DNA of 64,000 nucleotides from Liminaster sp045576355 (GCA_045576355.1 JAZNGG010000027.1:1-64000); one strand, 5' to 3'; positions 17,853-29,800 are shown, counted from the first letter of the stretch. The notes: a model not told the origin generated them from the sequence alone. Numbers and translations: made by a program.

Positions 17853-20800
17853 TTAGAGACCGATCTTCAAACCGATGTAGAATGTACGGGTCGTCGGAGT
17901 CGTGAAGGCATCGACACCGTGATACAACGGGTTATTAGAAGATGAGGAGATAATCTCCGGATCGTAGCCTTTATATTTGGTCCATGTAAAGAGGTTCTCA
18001 CAAGTACCATAGACAGTGATGCCGGTGAGGACATCGCCCTTAAGCGGCACATCGTAAGAGAGTGACAAGGACTTGAACTTCAAGAATGAACCATCCTCGA
18101 TCCAACGATCAGAGAAACGGCTGTTCTGATGAGGATCGCCATAGACAGCCTTAGGCATAGAGGTGATGTCACCCTCTGTGCGCCAGCGATTCAATACCGC
18201 CTTGGTTTGGTTGCTGAGGCTATTCATGTTCTCCAACTGACTGCGAGTGAAGTTATAGATGTCGTTGCCAACAGAATAAGTGAACTGTGCAGAGAGTGTG
18301 AAGTTATGACTCTTCATGACTGTAGAGAATCCACCGTGGAAATCCGGGTTAGGATCACCGATCTGAACGCGATCGTTTTCATCGATAATGTTGTCGCTAT
18401 TCTTATTGATGAAGCGAACATCACCGGCCTCGAAGTTCTGAGCGACAGCACCCACCATGGTCTGCAGACCGCTCTGCTGAGCCTCAGCAGTAGTGCTATA
18501 AACACCATCACTCTCATAACCATAGAAGATACCCAACGGAGAACCTACCTGCGTGAGGACTGTACCGCCACCAATAGTAGTCTCGATGGGCGCACTGATG
18601 GCAGTGATCTCATTCTTGTTGTGAGCGATCGTACCGCTTACGTCCCAAGAGAAGTGACGAGTATCGAGGAGACGGGCAGAGAGTGTGAGTTCGACACCCT
18701 TGTTCTCAAGTTCACCACCATTAGAAACATAAGAGGCGAAACCGGTAAATGACTCAGCCGGAGAGTAGATCAAGAGATCCTCAGTCTTGCTCTGATAGAG
18801 ATCGACAGAAAGGTTGAGGCGATCGTTCCAGAATGCCATATCGAGACCTACGTTAGTCTTAGTGACGCGTTCGGGCTTAAGATCATTATTAACCAAGTTA
18901 CCGCTGATCAAACCATTGTTGCTCAAGAAAGCCTTAGAGAGGTAGTAACGCTTGGCATTATAGTTACCGATGTCATCATTACCACTGACGGTCCATGAAG
19001 CGCGGAGCTTGAGGAAATTGATGAAGTCTGCATTACGCATCCACTTTTCTGAAGAGATTAACCATGCTGCAGATACGCCGGGATAGATCTGTATCGGGGC
19101 GATATCGTCTCCATAGCGAGAAGAAAGATCAGAAGAGAGGATCGCTTGCACAAAGTAACGATGCTTGTAGTTATAGTCAAAGTTACCGTAGAAAGAGAGC
19201 CAGTTCCAATTGCCCAAAGCACCACCATTGAGGAAGAGGGTCTTATCGCCTGCTCCGATGGTCTGATAGTAGTTGTTGGCAGAGTTGAAACCATGACCAT
19301 AGTCATCCTCAGCAGTAAAGTGCATATAGCGGAAACCGAGCGTAGCGTCATAAGTATTCTCACCGACGGTCTTCAAATAGTTGAGACGAGTCTCATTAGA
19401 GAGGTTGAACATACGCTGTACGCCGTGCATCTGCTCGTTGGTCACTTCCGTGTTGGCAGTATTGGCATAAGGGATACCGATAGAGGGATAGAAAATCACC
19501 TCACGCTCCTTATTGAAGTCCAAACCAAAACGAGATGAGAGTTTCCACTCTTTGTTGAAATCTACCTCAAGGTTATAAGAACCCATGAAGCGATAGAAAG
19601 AGTTCTGGCTTACTACATCGGAAGTAACAGCAGCCGGGTTGGCGAGGCCTAATGCATCGACATCCTCAAATGCCGGAGAGGCAACACCCTCCTCGCTATA
19701 GCTGTAAGGAGATGTAAACGGTGCCTTAACCAAAGCAGTGTAGATAGGGTTCACATTGGAAACAGAACCACCGTTAGCCATGTTCTTCTCTCCATAAACG
19801 AAGTTCATGTTGGCTGTCAAACGAATCTTCTCTGTAAAGTTAACCAAGGCATTGACACGCGCATTGAAACGCTGGAAGTCTGTACCCTCGATCAAACCAT
19901 CCTTATTCTGGAAGCCCAATGAGAGGCCATAGATCGCCACCTCATCACCACCGGAAACGTTAAGAGAGTACTGAGACTTGAATCCGGACTGGAAGATCTC
20001 ATCTTGCCAATCAGTGTTTTGGTTATACTTATAATAACTGCCATTGATCCAGTCTCCGTAGATCTCTTGGGGCTTGTTAGGGTTCACCCAAGGCAAGGCA
20101 TTCACCTGACCGGGAGTCAATCCGGATGTAGAAACCACTTCAGTGAGATAACGTTTGGCATCGATCGCACCGAGCATCGGCAACTTCTCAGGCTGGAGAT
20201 TCAATCCTAACAATGCGGTTACGTCAATGTGTGTAGCCTGGTCATCGACACGCTTGGTCTGGATAAGAATGGCACCATTACCACCCTTAGCACCATAGAT
20301 GGCAGAGGCATCTTTCAAGACAGTCATCTGCTCGATGTCACGCACGTCGATACAACCCAACGGAGTAGAAATCTGACCCTCGATGAGAGAGACACCGAAC
20401 TGCTGGTTCTCAAACACCTGCCCGTCGATAACGAGAAGCGGGTTGTTGTTGGCAAAGATAGAGTTATAACCACGGAGGACGAGGTTAGCACCGGATCCGT
20501 CTGCACCTGAGCGGAAGTGTGTCTGCAAACCTGCCACGGATCCCTGAAGAATGGCTTCAGGAGTACCTTTGGTGGAAGTAGAGTTATCTTCAGACACGAC
20601 AGAAAGCGCAGAGGTAAGATAGGCCTGCTCTTTCATGCCGAGCGGAGTCAATACCTCCTTGTGGGTCAAGTTGTTGAAACCCTCATTCATCAATTGGATT
20701 TCCACTTTGTCACGACCACGCAAAGCCACAATCACACCGGTCTGAGCTGGACCACTCACGAGGAGGTTGCAATCCTTAGACTCGGGTACTTGCAGTTTAA

Positions 20801-21035
20801 ATGCACCATTCTCATCAGTCATGGCAGAGAAAGGATGTCCTGCTACAGCCACAGTTACACCGGGGATAACCTCTCCGGTAGCTGTAGAGGTGACCGTACC
20901 GGTTATAGTGACAGTCTTAACCTCCTCCCCTTTATTTTTCTCAATGCCGACTACCTTCTTAACAGCCTCCTGGCCATAAGAGGCAGTAACGCCGGCAGTA
21001 CATATAGTCAATAATAATAAAAATACTCTTTTCAT
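17853..21035 (-). CDS. SusC/RagA-family TonB-dependent importer (second pair)
   Basis: 1060 residues with a signal peptide (cleavage near TASYGQE). Residues 40-110 form a carboxypeptidase-regulatory-like beta domain (ITGTVTSTATGEVIPGVTV), as in other SusC proteins. Residues about 120-260 are the plug, with LVLRGYNSIFANNNPLLVID and VLKDASAIYGAKGGNGAILI. The rest is an outer-membrane beta barrel ending in YIGLKIGL. It moves ligand across the outer membrane with energy from TonB and forms a complex with the SusD encoded next. There is no N-terminal STN signalling domain, so direct anti-sigma signalling is not expected. The pre-plug linker (about 85-120) is poorly conserved, making it more divergent than the first SusC of the operon. 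Confidence 0.95.
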   Translation of the reverse strand: MKRVFLLLLTICTAGVTASYGQEAVKKVVGIEKNKGEEVKTVTITGTVTSTATGEVIPGVTVAVAGHPFSAMTDENGAFKLQVPESKDCNLLVSGPAQTGVIVALRGRDKVEIQLMNEGFNNLTHKEVLTPLGMKEQAYLTSALSVVSEDNSTSTKGTPEAILQGSVAGLQTHFRSGADGSGANLVLRGYNSIFANNNPLLVIDGQVFENQQFGVSLIEGQISTPLGCIDVRDIEQMTVLKDASAIYGAKGGNGAILIQTKRVDDQATHIDVTALLGLNLQPEKLPMLGAIDAKRYLTEVVSTSGLTPGQVNALPWVNPNKPQEIYGDWINGSYYKYNQNTDWQDEIFQSGFKSQYSLNVSGGDEVAIYGLSLGFQNKDGLIEGTDFQRFNARVNALVNFTEKIRLTANMNFVYGEKNMANGGSVSNVNPIYTALVKAPFTSPYSYSEEGVASPAFEDVDALGLANPAAVTSDVVSQNSFYRFMGSYNLEVDFNKEWKLSSRFGLDFNKEREVIFYPSIGIPYANTANTEVTNEQMHGVQRMFNLSNETRLNYLKTVGENTYDATLGFRYMHFTAEDDYGHGFNSANNYYQTIGAGDKTLFLNGGALGNWNWLSFYGNFDYNYKHRYFVQAILSSDLSSRYGDDIAPIQIYPGVSAAWLISSEKWMRNADFINFLKLRASWTVSGNDDIGNYNAKRYYLSKAFLSNNGLISGNLVNNDLKPERVTKTNVGLDMAFWNDRLNLSVDLYQSKTEDLLIYSPAESFTGFASYVSNGGELENKGVELTLSARLLDTRHFSWDVSGTIAHNKNEITAISAPIETTIGGGTVLTQVGSPLGIFYGYESDGVYSTTAEAQQSGLQTMVGAVAQNFEAGDVRFINKNSDNIIDENDRVQIGDPNPDFHGGFSTVMKSHNFTLSAQFTYSVGNDIYNFTRSQLENMNSLSNQTKAVLNRWRTEGDITSMPKAVYGDPHQNSRFSDRWIEDGSFLKFKSLSLSYDVPLKGDVLTGITVYGTCENLFTWTKYKGYDPEIISSSSNNPLYHGVDAFTTPTTRTFYIGLKIGL

Positions 21036-21053
21036 AGATGGAAGATTTTGAGG

Positions 21054-22970
21054 TTATTCATCAATTTCCGGTACGAAGTGAATATAATCCAAGTAAATCA
21101 TACCTAACGTCTGAGCACTGGCTGTGCGGTTAGTCTGATTGAATACACCACTGGTCACAAAGACTGTGGCATCACCATGATAGAAGTTGAGGAAGACATC
21201 CTTGGGAACCAAAATCGGCTTACCGGTCTTGGCATTGTAAGTCTCTTTCTCATTGACACTGATATCCAACACACCGCTGAAGTAAGTTGCAGACATATCA
21301 GGTGTTGCAGTCTTACACCAAATGAGTGGAGTCTCATAAGTAGGATCAGTCGTACCTACACCGGCATTGACACCGATACGAGCGAAGTTAGACTTGGCGT
21401 TCAACTCTGAATTTTCAGCCTCCGGATCGTAACCGACCATACAACGATAGTTCTTATATGTACCGCTGAATCGGTTATTAGGAGCATAGTTCAAAACGAA
21501 GTCTCCGAGATCGGTATTGCTGTTATACTCCAATTCCGGTTCGCCGGGCATAGAGACATACATCTTCTGGATGTGACGAAGCACGCCACCGCAAGGATAG
21601 TTGGGATTTTCTAAATATTTTGGATAATCCACTGCAGTGGTATCCGGGTTGCAGTGATGAGCGCAGTCATCAACGCTTCGCCAGTAGATCTTATATTTGC
21701 AAGCATAGAGAGGCACCTTGTAACCCAAAATCGCACCGCCTACGGCTCTTTTATGGACAGCAGTAGTATTGCCTGCATCATAGATCACCTTTGTAGAAGT
21801 ATTCCAGATGATAGAGTCAGTCATAACTGTCTCTCCTGTGATGGAATCCTGATAGGTATAGTAGCGATAGTAACCGCGGATGGTGTCTGCACCACAAACT
21901 ACGACATCCTTACCGCCCATGGAAGAGGTGCGGATGCGGGTGTAAACGTAAGTCTCATTGGTAAAGTAGTAGTCTTCACCCTGTACATAAACATCCTTGA
22001 TCTTGTTATCCTTAATGCGAATGCCAAGACCTGAAACGATCTGGATGTTACCATTGGCAAGATCAAACACTTCGGTCACAGTTGCAGTATCCATGGTAAG
22101 ACGTACACCGCTCATGCCGACATACTCAGCAGCACCCTTTTGGGCATCGCTCTGACGGCAGGTGAGATCCTGTACCAAAGAGTACTGAACCACTTGGTCA
22201 GTAGCTACTGTATCGATGTTGAAGTCATTGGAAGCAGGATCAACCGGATCATATTGCTTCATATACTTCCAATACTTAGCGACCAATGCATCATAAGTGG
22301 CATCATCTACAAGCACCATAGACAACAAAGAGTCATTGTTATTGATCGGAAGGATATCCAAAAGTGGATTTTGGAATTCAAGGATCGTGTCCTTTACAGC
22401 CTTACCGGTGTTGTTATCAATATAGTCAATGACACGCTCTATCGAATCACCCTGAGCGATGATGAAAGCAGCCATCTTATATTGATCCTTCAAAGCAAAT
22501 AATTGCTCATAAATATTCGGAACATTAGAAGAAGCTGTCGCAGAGAAACGCAAGATACCGTTACGGCAGACAATCTCCTCATCGTTGAGATGCATAGAGT
22601 CGAGCACTGCCAACTTGCCATTATACATAGGCAGATAGGTCATAGTGTCGAGCATCGCCTTAGTATATTGCCCCACAGTAATGTGTGCTCCGGGCACTTC
22701 TGAGACGTGGTCTGAAGCGACCGTCTGCATTACTTCATTATTAGGAGCCAATACGGTGTAGATACCGGCTGAAGAGAGCACCTCGTCATAACCACCGGCA
22801 ACAAGTACATCTTTAAACTGGCTCAAGTCTTCTCGCGTAGAGATGACCTCCCATAAGGACTGGGAGCGGGTACCGCTCACATCCTCATCTTCCCATTGGT
22901 CGTCACAACTGCTGAAACAAGCCACAGCAACAGCCATGAGAAACATAAATCTTTTCTTTATGCTATTCAT
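21054..22970 (-). CDS. FAS1 (fasciclin) domain surface lipoprotein
   Basis: 638 residues. The signal peptide ends in ACFSSC, giving a lipid-anchored protein at about residue 22. A FAS1 domain begins near residue 40; SAGIYTVLAPNNEVMQTV (about 68-85) is the conserved FAS1 H1-type motif (usually YTVFAPTNEAF). The middle is less clear and has further FAS1-like beta strands (GNIQIVSGLGIRI). The last 200 residues look like a separate beta-sandwich that could bind ligand. FAS1 domains act in adhesion and protein or glycan contacts. Its place between a SusD and a SusC gene suggests a surface glycan-binding helper of the importer. It lies 18 nt upstream of SusC and is clearly co-transcribed. Confidence 0.85.
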   Translation of the reverse strand: MNSIKKRFMFLMAVAVACFSSCDDQWEDEDVSGTRSQSLWEVISTREDLSQFKDVLVAGGYDEVLSSAGIYTVLAPNNEVMQTVASDHVSEVPGAHITVGQYTKAMLDTMTYLPMYNGKLAVLDSMHLNDEEIVCRNGILRFSATASSNVPNIYEQLFALKDQYKMAAFIIAQGDSIERVIDYIDNNTGKAVKDTILEFQNPLLDILPINNNDSLLSMVLVDDATYDALVAKYWKYMKQYDPVDPASNDFNIDTVATDQVVQYSLVQDLTCRQSDAQKGAAEYVGMSGVRLTMDTATVTEVFDLANGNIQIVSGLGIRIKDNKIKDVYVQGEDYYFTNETYVYTRIRTSSMGGKDVVVCGADTIRGYYRYYTYQDSITGETVMTDSIIWNTSTKVIYDAGNTTAVHKRAVGGAILGYKVPLYACKYKIYWRSVDDCAHHCNPDTTAVDYPKYLENPNYPCGGVLRHIQKMYVSMPGEPELEYNSNTDLGDFVLNYAPNNRFSGTYKNYRCMVGYDPEAENSELNAKSNFARIGVNAGVGTTDPTYETPLIWCKTATPDMSATYFSGVLDISVNEKETYNAKTGKPILVPKDVFLNFYHGDATVFVTSGVFNQTNRTASAQTLGMIYLDYIHFVPEIDE

Positions 22971-22992
22971 AGTAGATAATTATTAGCAATTA

Positions 22993-25017
22993 TTATTCGA
23001 TCAAATTACCTTCCGAATCGAAGCGACTTGGATCATGATTGATACACCAAGCTTTCGGACAGCAACCGGGCTCAGTTTCTCCTGCCATGACAGGACACTG
23101 ATTGGGGAAGACGTGTGTACGATAATCTGAATTGTAACCGGCAACGTCAATGTATTGTGAACGATCGACAGAGGTATTACCCTCTTCATCCATCACCACT
23201 TTATATACGCGAGCATCTGAACCATCAGCACATACACGTGGAGATACCTGATCCAGGTCGATCGGGATGAACATCAACATATCGTAGTTTTGGCCCAAAC
23301 CTTGGTTACCCTCTGTAGCATCAAGACGCAAAATGTGTGCACCATCATTGATAACATCGATCGTACCCAGCAAAACACCACCAAGATAGTTGGATGTCGG
23401 ATAATAAGCAAGCGGACTCTGAATACCCTTAGCAGAATATGACTCATCGTCATCACGGCTATAAGACTTAGGACCATAGTTAGAGAGGGTTACCGTACCG
23501 AAGACCTGATCCTCCTGACCATCCTGCTTGAAGGTAGTGCGGACCGTACCATGTTTGTTAGCAGAAGTACCCATGGCACGATAGCGCAACCATACTTTAT
23601 ATTTACCTACTACCAATGTCGGAGTAGTAATCTCAATATACTGCATCACGTGAGTAGCAAGACGGAAGTTAAGGTAATCACCATATACATACTCCTCCTG
23701 CTTGGATCCGAAGTTATCCAAGCCCGGTGTCGGCACCCATGCACAATAATAATTAACTATCGGAGTATTCTTACCGGTCCAGCTCATCATAGAGAGGTCG
23801 GTCTTAACATATCCATTCTCATCAGCAGAAAGAGATGAATAGAAGTTTTGAGAAGTACCTGCCTTACGGAAGCCCTTCAAGGCACGAATCTCAGGCTGAT
23901 CTGCCATATCCCAGTTGATACGGGTAGCAGCACGCTCGATAATCTCCAACTCGCCCAGGACAGTCTGAACAGCACCATTGGCACAAGTAAAGTCCACGAA
24001 GTGACCACCACGATCTAGCAACAGACCGGGATCGTCAAATGCCTCAAAGCGATTGAGATAAACATCTTCATTAAGACTGGTCACAGTGATCACCTTGCCC
24101 AAAGAGGTACAAGTATTCATAGAAGATGATCCCTTGATATCTGTCTGGTAATAACGTCCTTTGAGGAAGTGGTAACCGATCCAGTTGCTGAGAAGCTGTT
24201 CATTGGAATAATTGGAGATATTATTCTTCTGCAATGCCTCCATCACATCCTCTACGGTCAACAAGCCTTGCTCCTCCATGACAGAGTCCGGCTGAGCGAG
24301 GAAAGTGACGTGAGCCACATCACCAAGCAACTCATCCAAAGTAGTCTTCAGACTATCTCTCAAGATCGTCTGCATCAACTCATTCAAGATAGAGTAACCT
24401 TTGGTTGAGGTGGAATCATTATAGTTCTGGATGTTATTGAACACATCCTGCACACTATACTCGGGACGGAAAAGGAAACCATTGACTACATGAAGGATAC
24501 CATTACCGGTACGCACATCGGCAGTAGTGATGCGGGCAGTACGGTTAATGACATAGTAGTTGGAATCTACACCAAACTTATATGCCGATGTGAGGTAATC
24601 AGCCTCCATGTTGGCACAAGAAAGACGGGTGTTGATAAAGTCAGTCGTATAGAGTGTATCACTCAGCATGTGATATTTCACGATCGAACGAGCCAAAGAG
24701 TCGGTCATCGAAGCGATCAAGCTCTCTGCCTCAATCTCAGAAGTTGCCTTGAGGTGAGCCATCACAGCATTGTTATCAGGAACAAAAAGAGTGTATGTAC
24801 CATAGGCATGAACCATACCACGGACATCGCCCTGATCGATAATCTTACCGAAAAGGGAGAGGTCAGCACGAGAATCAATATACTCGTCTAACTGTGGCAA
24901 TGCACTATACTCCCAATCGTCGCCATCCATATAGTCATCACAGGCTACGAAGGCTGGCAGGGTGACTGCCGTCATGACAGCCAACATTCCCAAGCGAAAT
25001 ATATTCTTGAATTTCAT
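22993..25017 (-). CDS. FAS1 domain surface lipoprotein with C-terminal beta-sandwich
   Basis: 674 residues. The lipoprotein signal ends in LPAFVAC (cysteine near residue 26), followed by acidic DDYMDGDD, typical of Bacteroidota surface export. FAS1 domain 1 spans about 40-190, with YGTYTLFVPDNNAVMAHL and the closing TGNGILHVVNGFLF. FAS1 domain 2 spans about 195-370, with VTFLAQPDSVM and NGAVQTVLGELEII. Residues 375-674 form a probable jelly-roll module (KYKVWLRYRAMG, GAHILRLDATEG) of the sort found in carbohydrate-binding proteins. I infer a surface receptor working with the neighbouring SusCD. The next gene begins 22 nt downstream. Confidence 0.87.
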   Translation of the reverse strand: MKFKNIFRLGMLAVMTAVTLPAFVACDDYMDGDDWEYSALPQLDEYIDSRADLSLFGKIIDQGDVRGMVHAYGTYTLFVPDNNAVMAHLKATSEIEAESLIASMTDSLARSIVKYHMLSDTLYTTDFINTRLSCANMEADYLTSAYKFGVDSNYYVINRTARITTADVRTGNGILHVVNGFLFRPEYSVQDVFNNIQNYNDSTSTKGYSILNELMQTILRDSLKTTLDELLGDVAHVTFLAQPDSVMEEQGLLTVEDVMEALQKNNISNYSNEQLLSNWIGYHFLKGRYYQTDIKGSSSMNTCTSLGKVITVTSLNEDVYLNRFEAFDDPGLLLDRGGHFVDFTCANGAVQTVLGELEIIERAATRINWDMADQPEIRALKGFRKAGTSQNFYSSLSADENGYVKTDLSMMSWTGKNTPIVNYYCAWVPTPGLDNFGSKQEEYVYGDYLNFRLATHVMQYIEITTPTLVVGKYKVWLRYRAMGTSANKHGTVRTTFKQDGQEDQVFGTVTLSNYGPKSYSRDDDESYSAKGIQSPLAYYPTSNYLGGVLLGTIDVINDGAHILRLDATEGNQGLGQNYDMLMFIPIDLDQVSPRVCADGSDARVYKVVMDEEGNTSVDRSQYIDVAGYNSDYRTHVFPNQCPVMAGETEPGCCPKAWCINHDPSRFDSEGNLIE

Positions 25018-25040
25018 ATTTCTTAGTATTACAGGTTAAA

Positions 25041-26819
25041 TTATTCGATACCGTAGAATGGTTTCTGAGTCAATAACTCATTAAACTTAACATCCTGATA
25101 AGGATAAGGCAGATAATGACTCTCATAGTTTTGATAGGCTGTACGCAAATAGTTAGCCTTATCTACTGTAGTTGATGCAGAGACGATGTTGAGCAGATAA
25201 TTGAAATCTCCTCCTACACCACTACCCTTACCGTATTCGTTACGGACTGTGTGACGAATGACGTCAAACCAACGACGGCCCTCAAATGCCATCTCTCGAC
25301 CTTGCTCATCCAAAATGAAGCTCTCCATGTTCTGGGCAGAAAGAGTGTAGCGACCTTCAAGAGAGATCTCTTCACCATTTTTCAACTGGTTCCAGAATTG
25401 AGTCTGGAAAGCAACACCATTATCGAGCAAGACATCAGTAGTCTCTACGGCTGAAGCACGGTTACGTACTTTATAGACAGACTGATAAGCTTCCAACAAT
25501 GCTACTTGATCGTTGCCATTTACCCAAGCCACCTGTGTCAAAGCCTCTGCCTTCATGAGGTAAACCTCTGCAAGGCGATAGACCACAAAGTTACGGATAT
25601 ACTCATCAGCAGATGCGTAATAACCGGACATACCGTTTTCGAAACCATTGGAACTATACTTCCAGATATATTTCTGCTCACCGGCACCGACACAATTGAT
25701 GCGGTAACGGATGTCAGCATAGTTACCTTTCTGTGCATGCACATTCTCTGTAGAGAGGAAGATATTGTCGCGGATATGCTCGTTGTTAGGCATATACTTG
25801 CGGCTGCTTGCTACAAACATAGAATAGAACGGTGATACATTCTTCTCTGAGATTTGTAACTCGAAAATGCTTTCGCGGCTATTGCCATCCACATAAATGC
25901 TGTCAAACATCTTAGCGATGGCATAATCCTCTACATACATATAGAATGCAGAGTCTGCTGCAACAACAGCCTCCTCCAAAGTCTCCTGCTCGGGCTCGTT
26001 CTTCTGAACATCCACCAAAGAGAAGATCCCGGAATTGATCACGTTGTCACACAACTCTACACAACGCTGATTGGCAGCGAGAGCCGCAGCAGGATCAGAC
26101 TCCAAGGCTCCTAACCAGCGATACATATCAGCCATCAAAGTCTGGAGGAAATAGACAGTCACCTGACCTTTATTCTCAGCAGAGTGAGGATTGAAGGCAT
26201 TGTATGCACCTGGCAAAGCATCTTCTTTCAAGATGGTTTCCAACTGCGCCAACTGATCTTTTAGGATATCATACTGAGCTGTCGTAGCACAATTACGCTC
26301 GGTCAAGTCATCGAAGTATGCCCAAGTGACGTAAGGTACATCCTTATAAGAGCGGATCAGGTAGAAATACATGAACGCACGAATCGTCGTAGCCTCTGCC
26401 ATAAAGATGTTATAATCTCTCATGGTGAAAGAGGGGTCGTTCTTCAACGCCTCTCCGGCTTTCTCGAGCAAAAGGTTGCAGTTATTAATCACTGAATAAT
26501 ACTCTGCCCATGCTACCCACGAATTAGAAGAGGTAATCTCACCACGATGGAGGGCAACATAAGAACCATCATCAGCAGGACCGGGAGCCAGATAATCGGC
26601 TCGCATCTCTCCCTGCATAAACATACGATCAGTAGCATTTACCAAAGAGCAATAAATTCCGGTCATGGCATTTGCCACATCTTCTCTGGTTTGCCAATAT
26701 TTACCGGCAGTAACGGAGTTTTCGGGTTCCAACTCCAACCAGTCGCTACAAGCAGTCCCACTCAGCAAAAGTGAACCACCCAAGCAGAAGGCAACTATTT
26801 TATTTTTCAAATTCTTCAT
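25041..26819 (-). CDS. SusD/RagB-family glycan-binding lipoprotein (first pair)
   Basis: 592 residues with a lipoprotein signal ending in LLLSGTAC. SDWLELEPENSVTAGKYWQT directly after the cysteine is the classic SusD start. DVANAMTGIYCSLVN, AFMYFYLIRSYKDVPYVTW (about residue 150) and REMAFEGRRWFDVIRH (about 520) are family motifs. It should cap the 1108-residue SusC encoded 40 nt upstream. It has typical family length and all hallmarks. The substrate is unknown; the neighbouring FAS1 proteins and the PL11 lyase further on make a pectic glycan possible, but that is inference. Confidence 0.95.
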   Translation of the reverse strand: MKNLKNKIVAFCLGGSLLLSGTACSDWLELEPENSVTAGKYWQTREDVANAMTGIYCSLVNATDRMFMQGEMRADYLAPGPADDGSYVALHRGEITSSNSWVAWAEYYSVINNCNLLLEKAGEALKNDPSFTMRDYNIFMAEATTIRAFMYFYLIRSYKDVPYVTWAYFDDLTERNCATTAQYDILKDQLAQLETILKEDALPGAYNAFNPHSAENKGQVTVYFLQTLMADMYRWLGALESDPAAALAANQRCVELCDNVINSGIFSLVDVQKNEPEQETLEEAVVAADSAFYMYVEDYAIAKMFDSIYVDGNSRESIFELQISEKNVSPFYSMFVASSRKYMPNNEHIRDNIFLSTENVHAQKGNYADIRYRINCVGAGEQKYIWKYSSNGFENGMSGYYASADEYIRNFVVYRLAEVYLMKAEALTQVAWVNGNDQVALLEAYQSVYKVRNRASAVETTDVLLDNGVAFQTQFWNQLKNGEEISLEGRYTLSAQNMESFILDEQGREMAFEGRRWFDVIRHTVRNEYGKGSGVGGDFNYLLNIVSASTTVDKANYLRTAYQNYESHYLPYPYQDVKFNELLTQKPFYGIE

Positions 26820-26859
26820 ATCGAATACTTATTTTCGTTACGATTTAAAAGAGCCTTTA

Positions 26860-29800
26860 TCAGAATCTGACAGAAAGACCCAGAATGTATTGTTTTGGAC
26901 GAGGAGTAACAGAGGTATCATAACCCGGAGTACTTGCACTACTGATGCTGACCTCAGGATCCATACCGGTGTAGCTGGTCCAACAATAGATATTACTCAT
27001 CTGGAAATAAACGCGGAGATCTGTCATGAAGGGCAAGTGCTGCTTCATCCAGTCTTTCGGCACTGAGTAAGAGAGTGTAGCCGTCTTGAAACGGAGGAAT
27101 GAACCATCTTCTACATAACGAGAAGAAGCCAAAGAGTTATAACCCTGATCATATACGGCACGCGGCAAAAGTCCTGCGGGAACTTCACCTGCAGCCACCT
27201 GCTCCGGAGTATATTCATGACGCCAGCGACGGAGTACAGAAGTAGCCTGGTTGTTATAACCACGCATTGCCTCCAGGTTAGCCTTGGCTATATTAACGAC
27301 GTCGTTGCCATAACGGAAGTTAAAGAATGTCTGCAAAGAGAGGTTCTTCCACTTGAGAGTCGTACCGAAACCACCTGTAAAGAGGGGCATACCATTACCC
27401 AAATAGACTACGTCCTGCTCATTGATGTTACCATCATTATTGACGTCTTTATACTTGGCATCACCGGGCTGGAAGAGATAGTCTGTAGTCGGATAGTTAA
27501 AGCGCATATAAACCGGCTCGGCTTCACCCTTATCATTATAGGTATAGATCTTCGCACCCTTGGCATCGCGAGCGATGGTCTCATCGGCATTGTGATAAAC
27601 ACCCTCATAAATGTAACCATAGAATGAGCCCAACGGCTGACCTGCCAACTGGAGTGTCGGATAGTTACCACCGGTCACGTTACCGGTCCAAGTACCCAAT
27701 GTCTCCAGGTCTTCATCCAACTCGTTCTCGTTACGAGCCACGTTGGCATTAAGACGAACGGTCCAATCCTTGTCTCTGTAGATCGTGAAATCTCCATCCA
27801 ACTCCCAACCGCGGTTTTGCATACCAGCAAAGTTGAAATAAGAAACACTAGAATAACCGGTAGAAGTCGGTACAGGACGGTTGTTTACCACCAACTGATT
27901 GGTCTCCTTACGATACCACTCATAGTGCAAAACTACGCGATTATCAAAAAGACCGAGGTCGGCACCGATGTTGATAGATCCGGTCTTCTCCCAACGCAAG
28001 TCTGCCAACTGGAGACGGTTCTGATAAGTACCGGACTGGTTCAAATACTTGAATGCATACGTATTATAGGTAGCCTGAGCTGCATAATAGTCCTTAATAG
28101 AGCTGGAGTTACCTGATTGACCCCAACTGAAACGAGCAGAGAGATCAGAGATATTCCACTTCTCCACCAAATCCTCTAAGAAAGGCTCACTGGAGATACG
28201 CCAACGGGCAGAAACAGCCGGGAAGAAACCAAAGCGGTTATCATCACCAAACTTTGAAGAGCCTTCATAACCTGCAGAGAAGTTCATGATATAGCGGTCA
28301 AAAGCACTATACTGGATCTGTCCCACCAAGTTCACTTCGCGCACCTCACTTGAGGAAGAACCGAAAAGATCACTATTGGCAACTACACCTCCATTAGATG
28401 GATCAACCAAAGAGATGCTGGGCAAGTTGCTCACACCGATAGCCACGTTCTTGTTACGGGCATTGTATGTACGGAGATTGATTACAGCCTGCAATTTGTG
28501 ATCTTCACCCAAGTCGGGCATGAAGTAGAGTTGGTTGCTAGTGTTCATCACAAATGACTCATTGTCCTTGTCACGACCGGCATTGACCGTAGATTCGGTC
28601 CATGGACGACCTGTAGCTGACTGAGGCACGAAAGCGTTTTCCTTCTCGTTATTCACGTCGAAACTTACCTCCAACTTGTAACGCAACCACTGGAGCGGAG
28701 TCCATTGTACTGCCAAGTTTGGCATAATACGGTTACCACGTTTCTTATAGAAACCCTCTTTAGCCATCGCAACAGGGTTATATGGACTACTGGTCGTATT
28801 CTTCCAATAGTTGCCGGAAAGGTCTGTTGAGGGAGTGAAATAGTTGTCTGTGAGTGTACCGGTCTGGTCAAACTCAAAGACACCCATATTAGGAGCGCGG
28901 TTGAATGCCTGACTTAAGACATTGGATCTAGAACTCAAAGCAGAAACATAGTTACGATCTGTCTCAGAGTAGGTGTAGGACATAGATGCCGAGAATTTGA
29001 ACTTCTCAGAAACGTTATAGTCCACATTGATACGGGCAGAGAGACGCTGATAGCCCTCACCGATCACCGTACCCTCCTCATCATAATAGTTGAAAGAGGC
29101 ACGATAGACCGCCTTCTTCGAACCACCGGAGATGGAGATGCTGTGATCCTGAGCATGACCGGTCTGAGTAGCTTCCTTATACCAATCAGTGCTCTGACCA
29201 TAGTTATAATAGTTGTAAAGATTATTGGCATCGTTGGCCAATTCAGGGAAGGTTGTCGGAGCAAACACCTTACCGGCATTGAACATCTCATCCATAATCA
29301 AAGTGGTGTACTCTTCACCGGAGAGGACCGGAATACCATCACCCGGTTTGGAGATCGTACCCTTGAAAGAGTAAGAGATAGTAGGCTTGGTAGCCGTACC
29401 ACGCTTGGTGTTGATCAAAAGTACACCATTGGCACCGCGTGAACCATAGATAGCTGTAGCAGCAGCATCCTTGAGAACGGTGATTTCCTTGATGTCATCC
29501 GGTGCGATATTCAACATAGTGGCATAGTCATTCTCATCTGCTGTAGCAAAGTCGAAATCGTCCTGGATAGTAGTCTCATAGGGGAAACCATCCACCACTA
29601 CCAACGGCTCAGACGAACCATTGAGTGTCGTAGTACCGCGGACACGGATAGACATACCTGCACCCGGAGCACCGGATGTTGCCACCATATCCATACCGGC
29701 TACACGACCCTGCAAAGCGTCAGTAACGTCGGCAACAGCCAAGTCTTCCAACTCAGCCATATCGATACGCTTGGAAGAGGTGGTCAAATCGCGCTCGGCA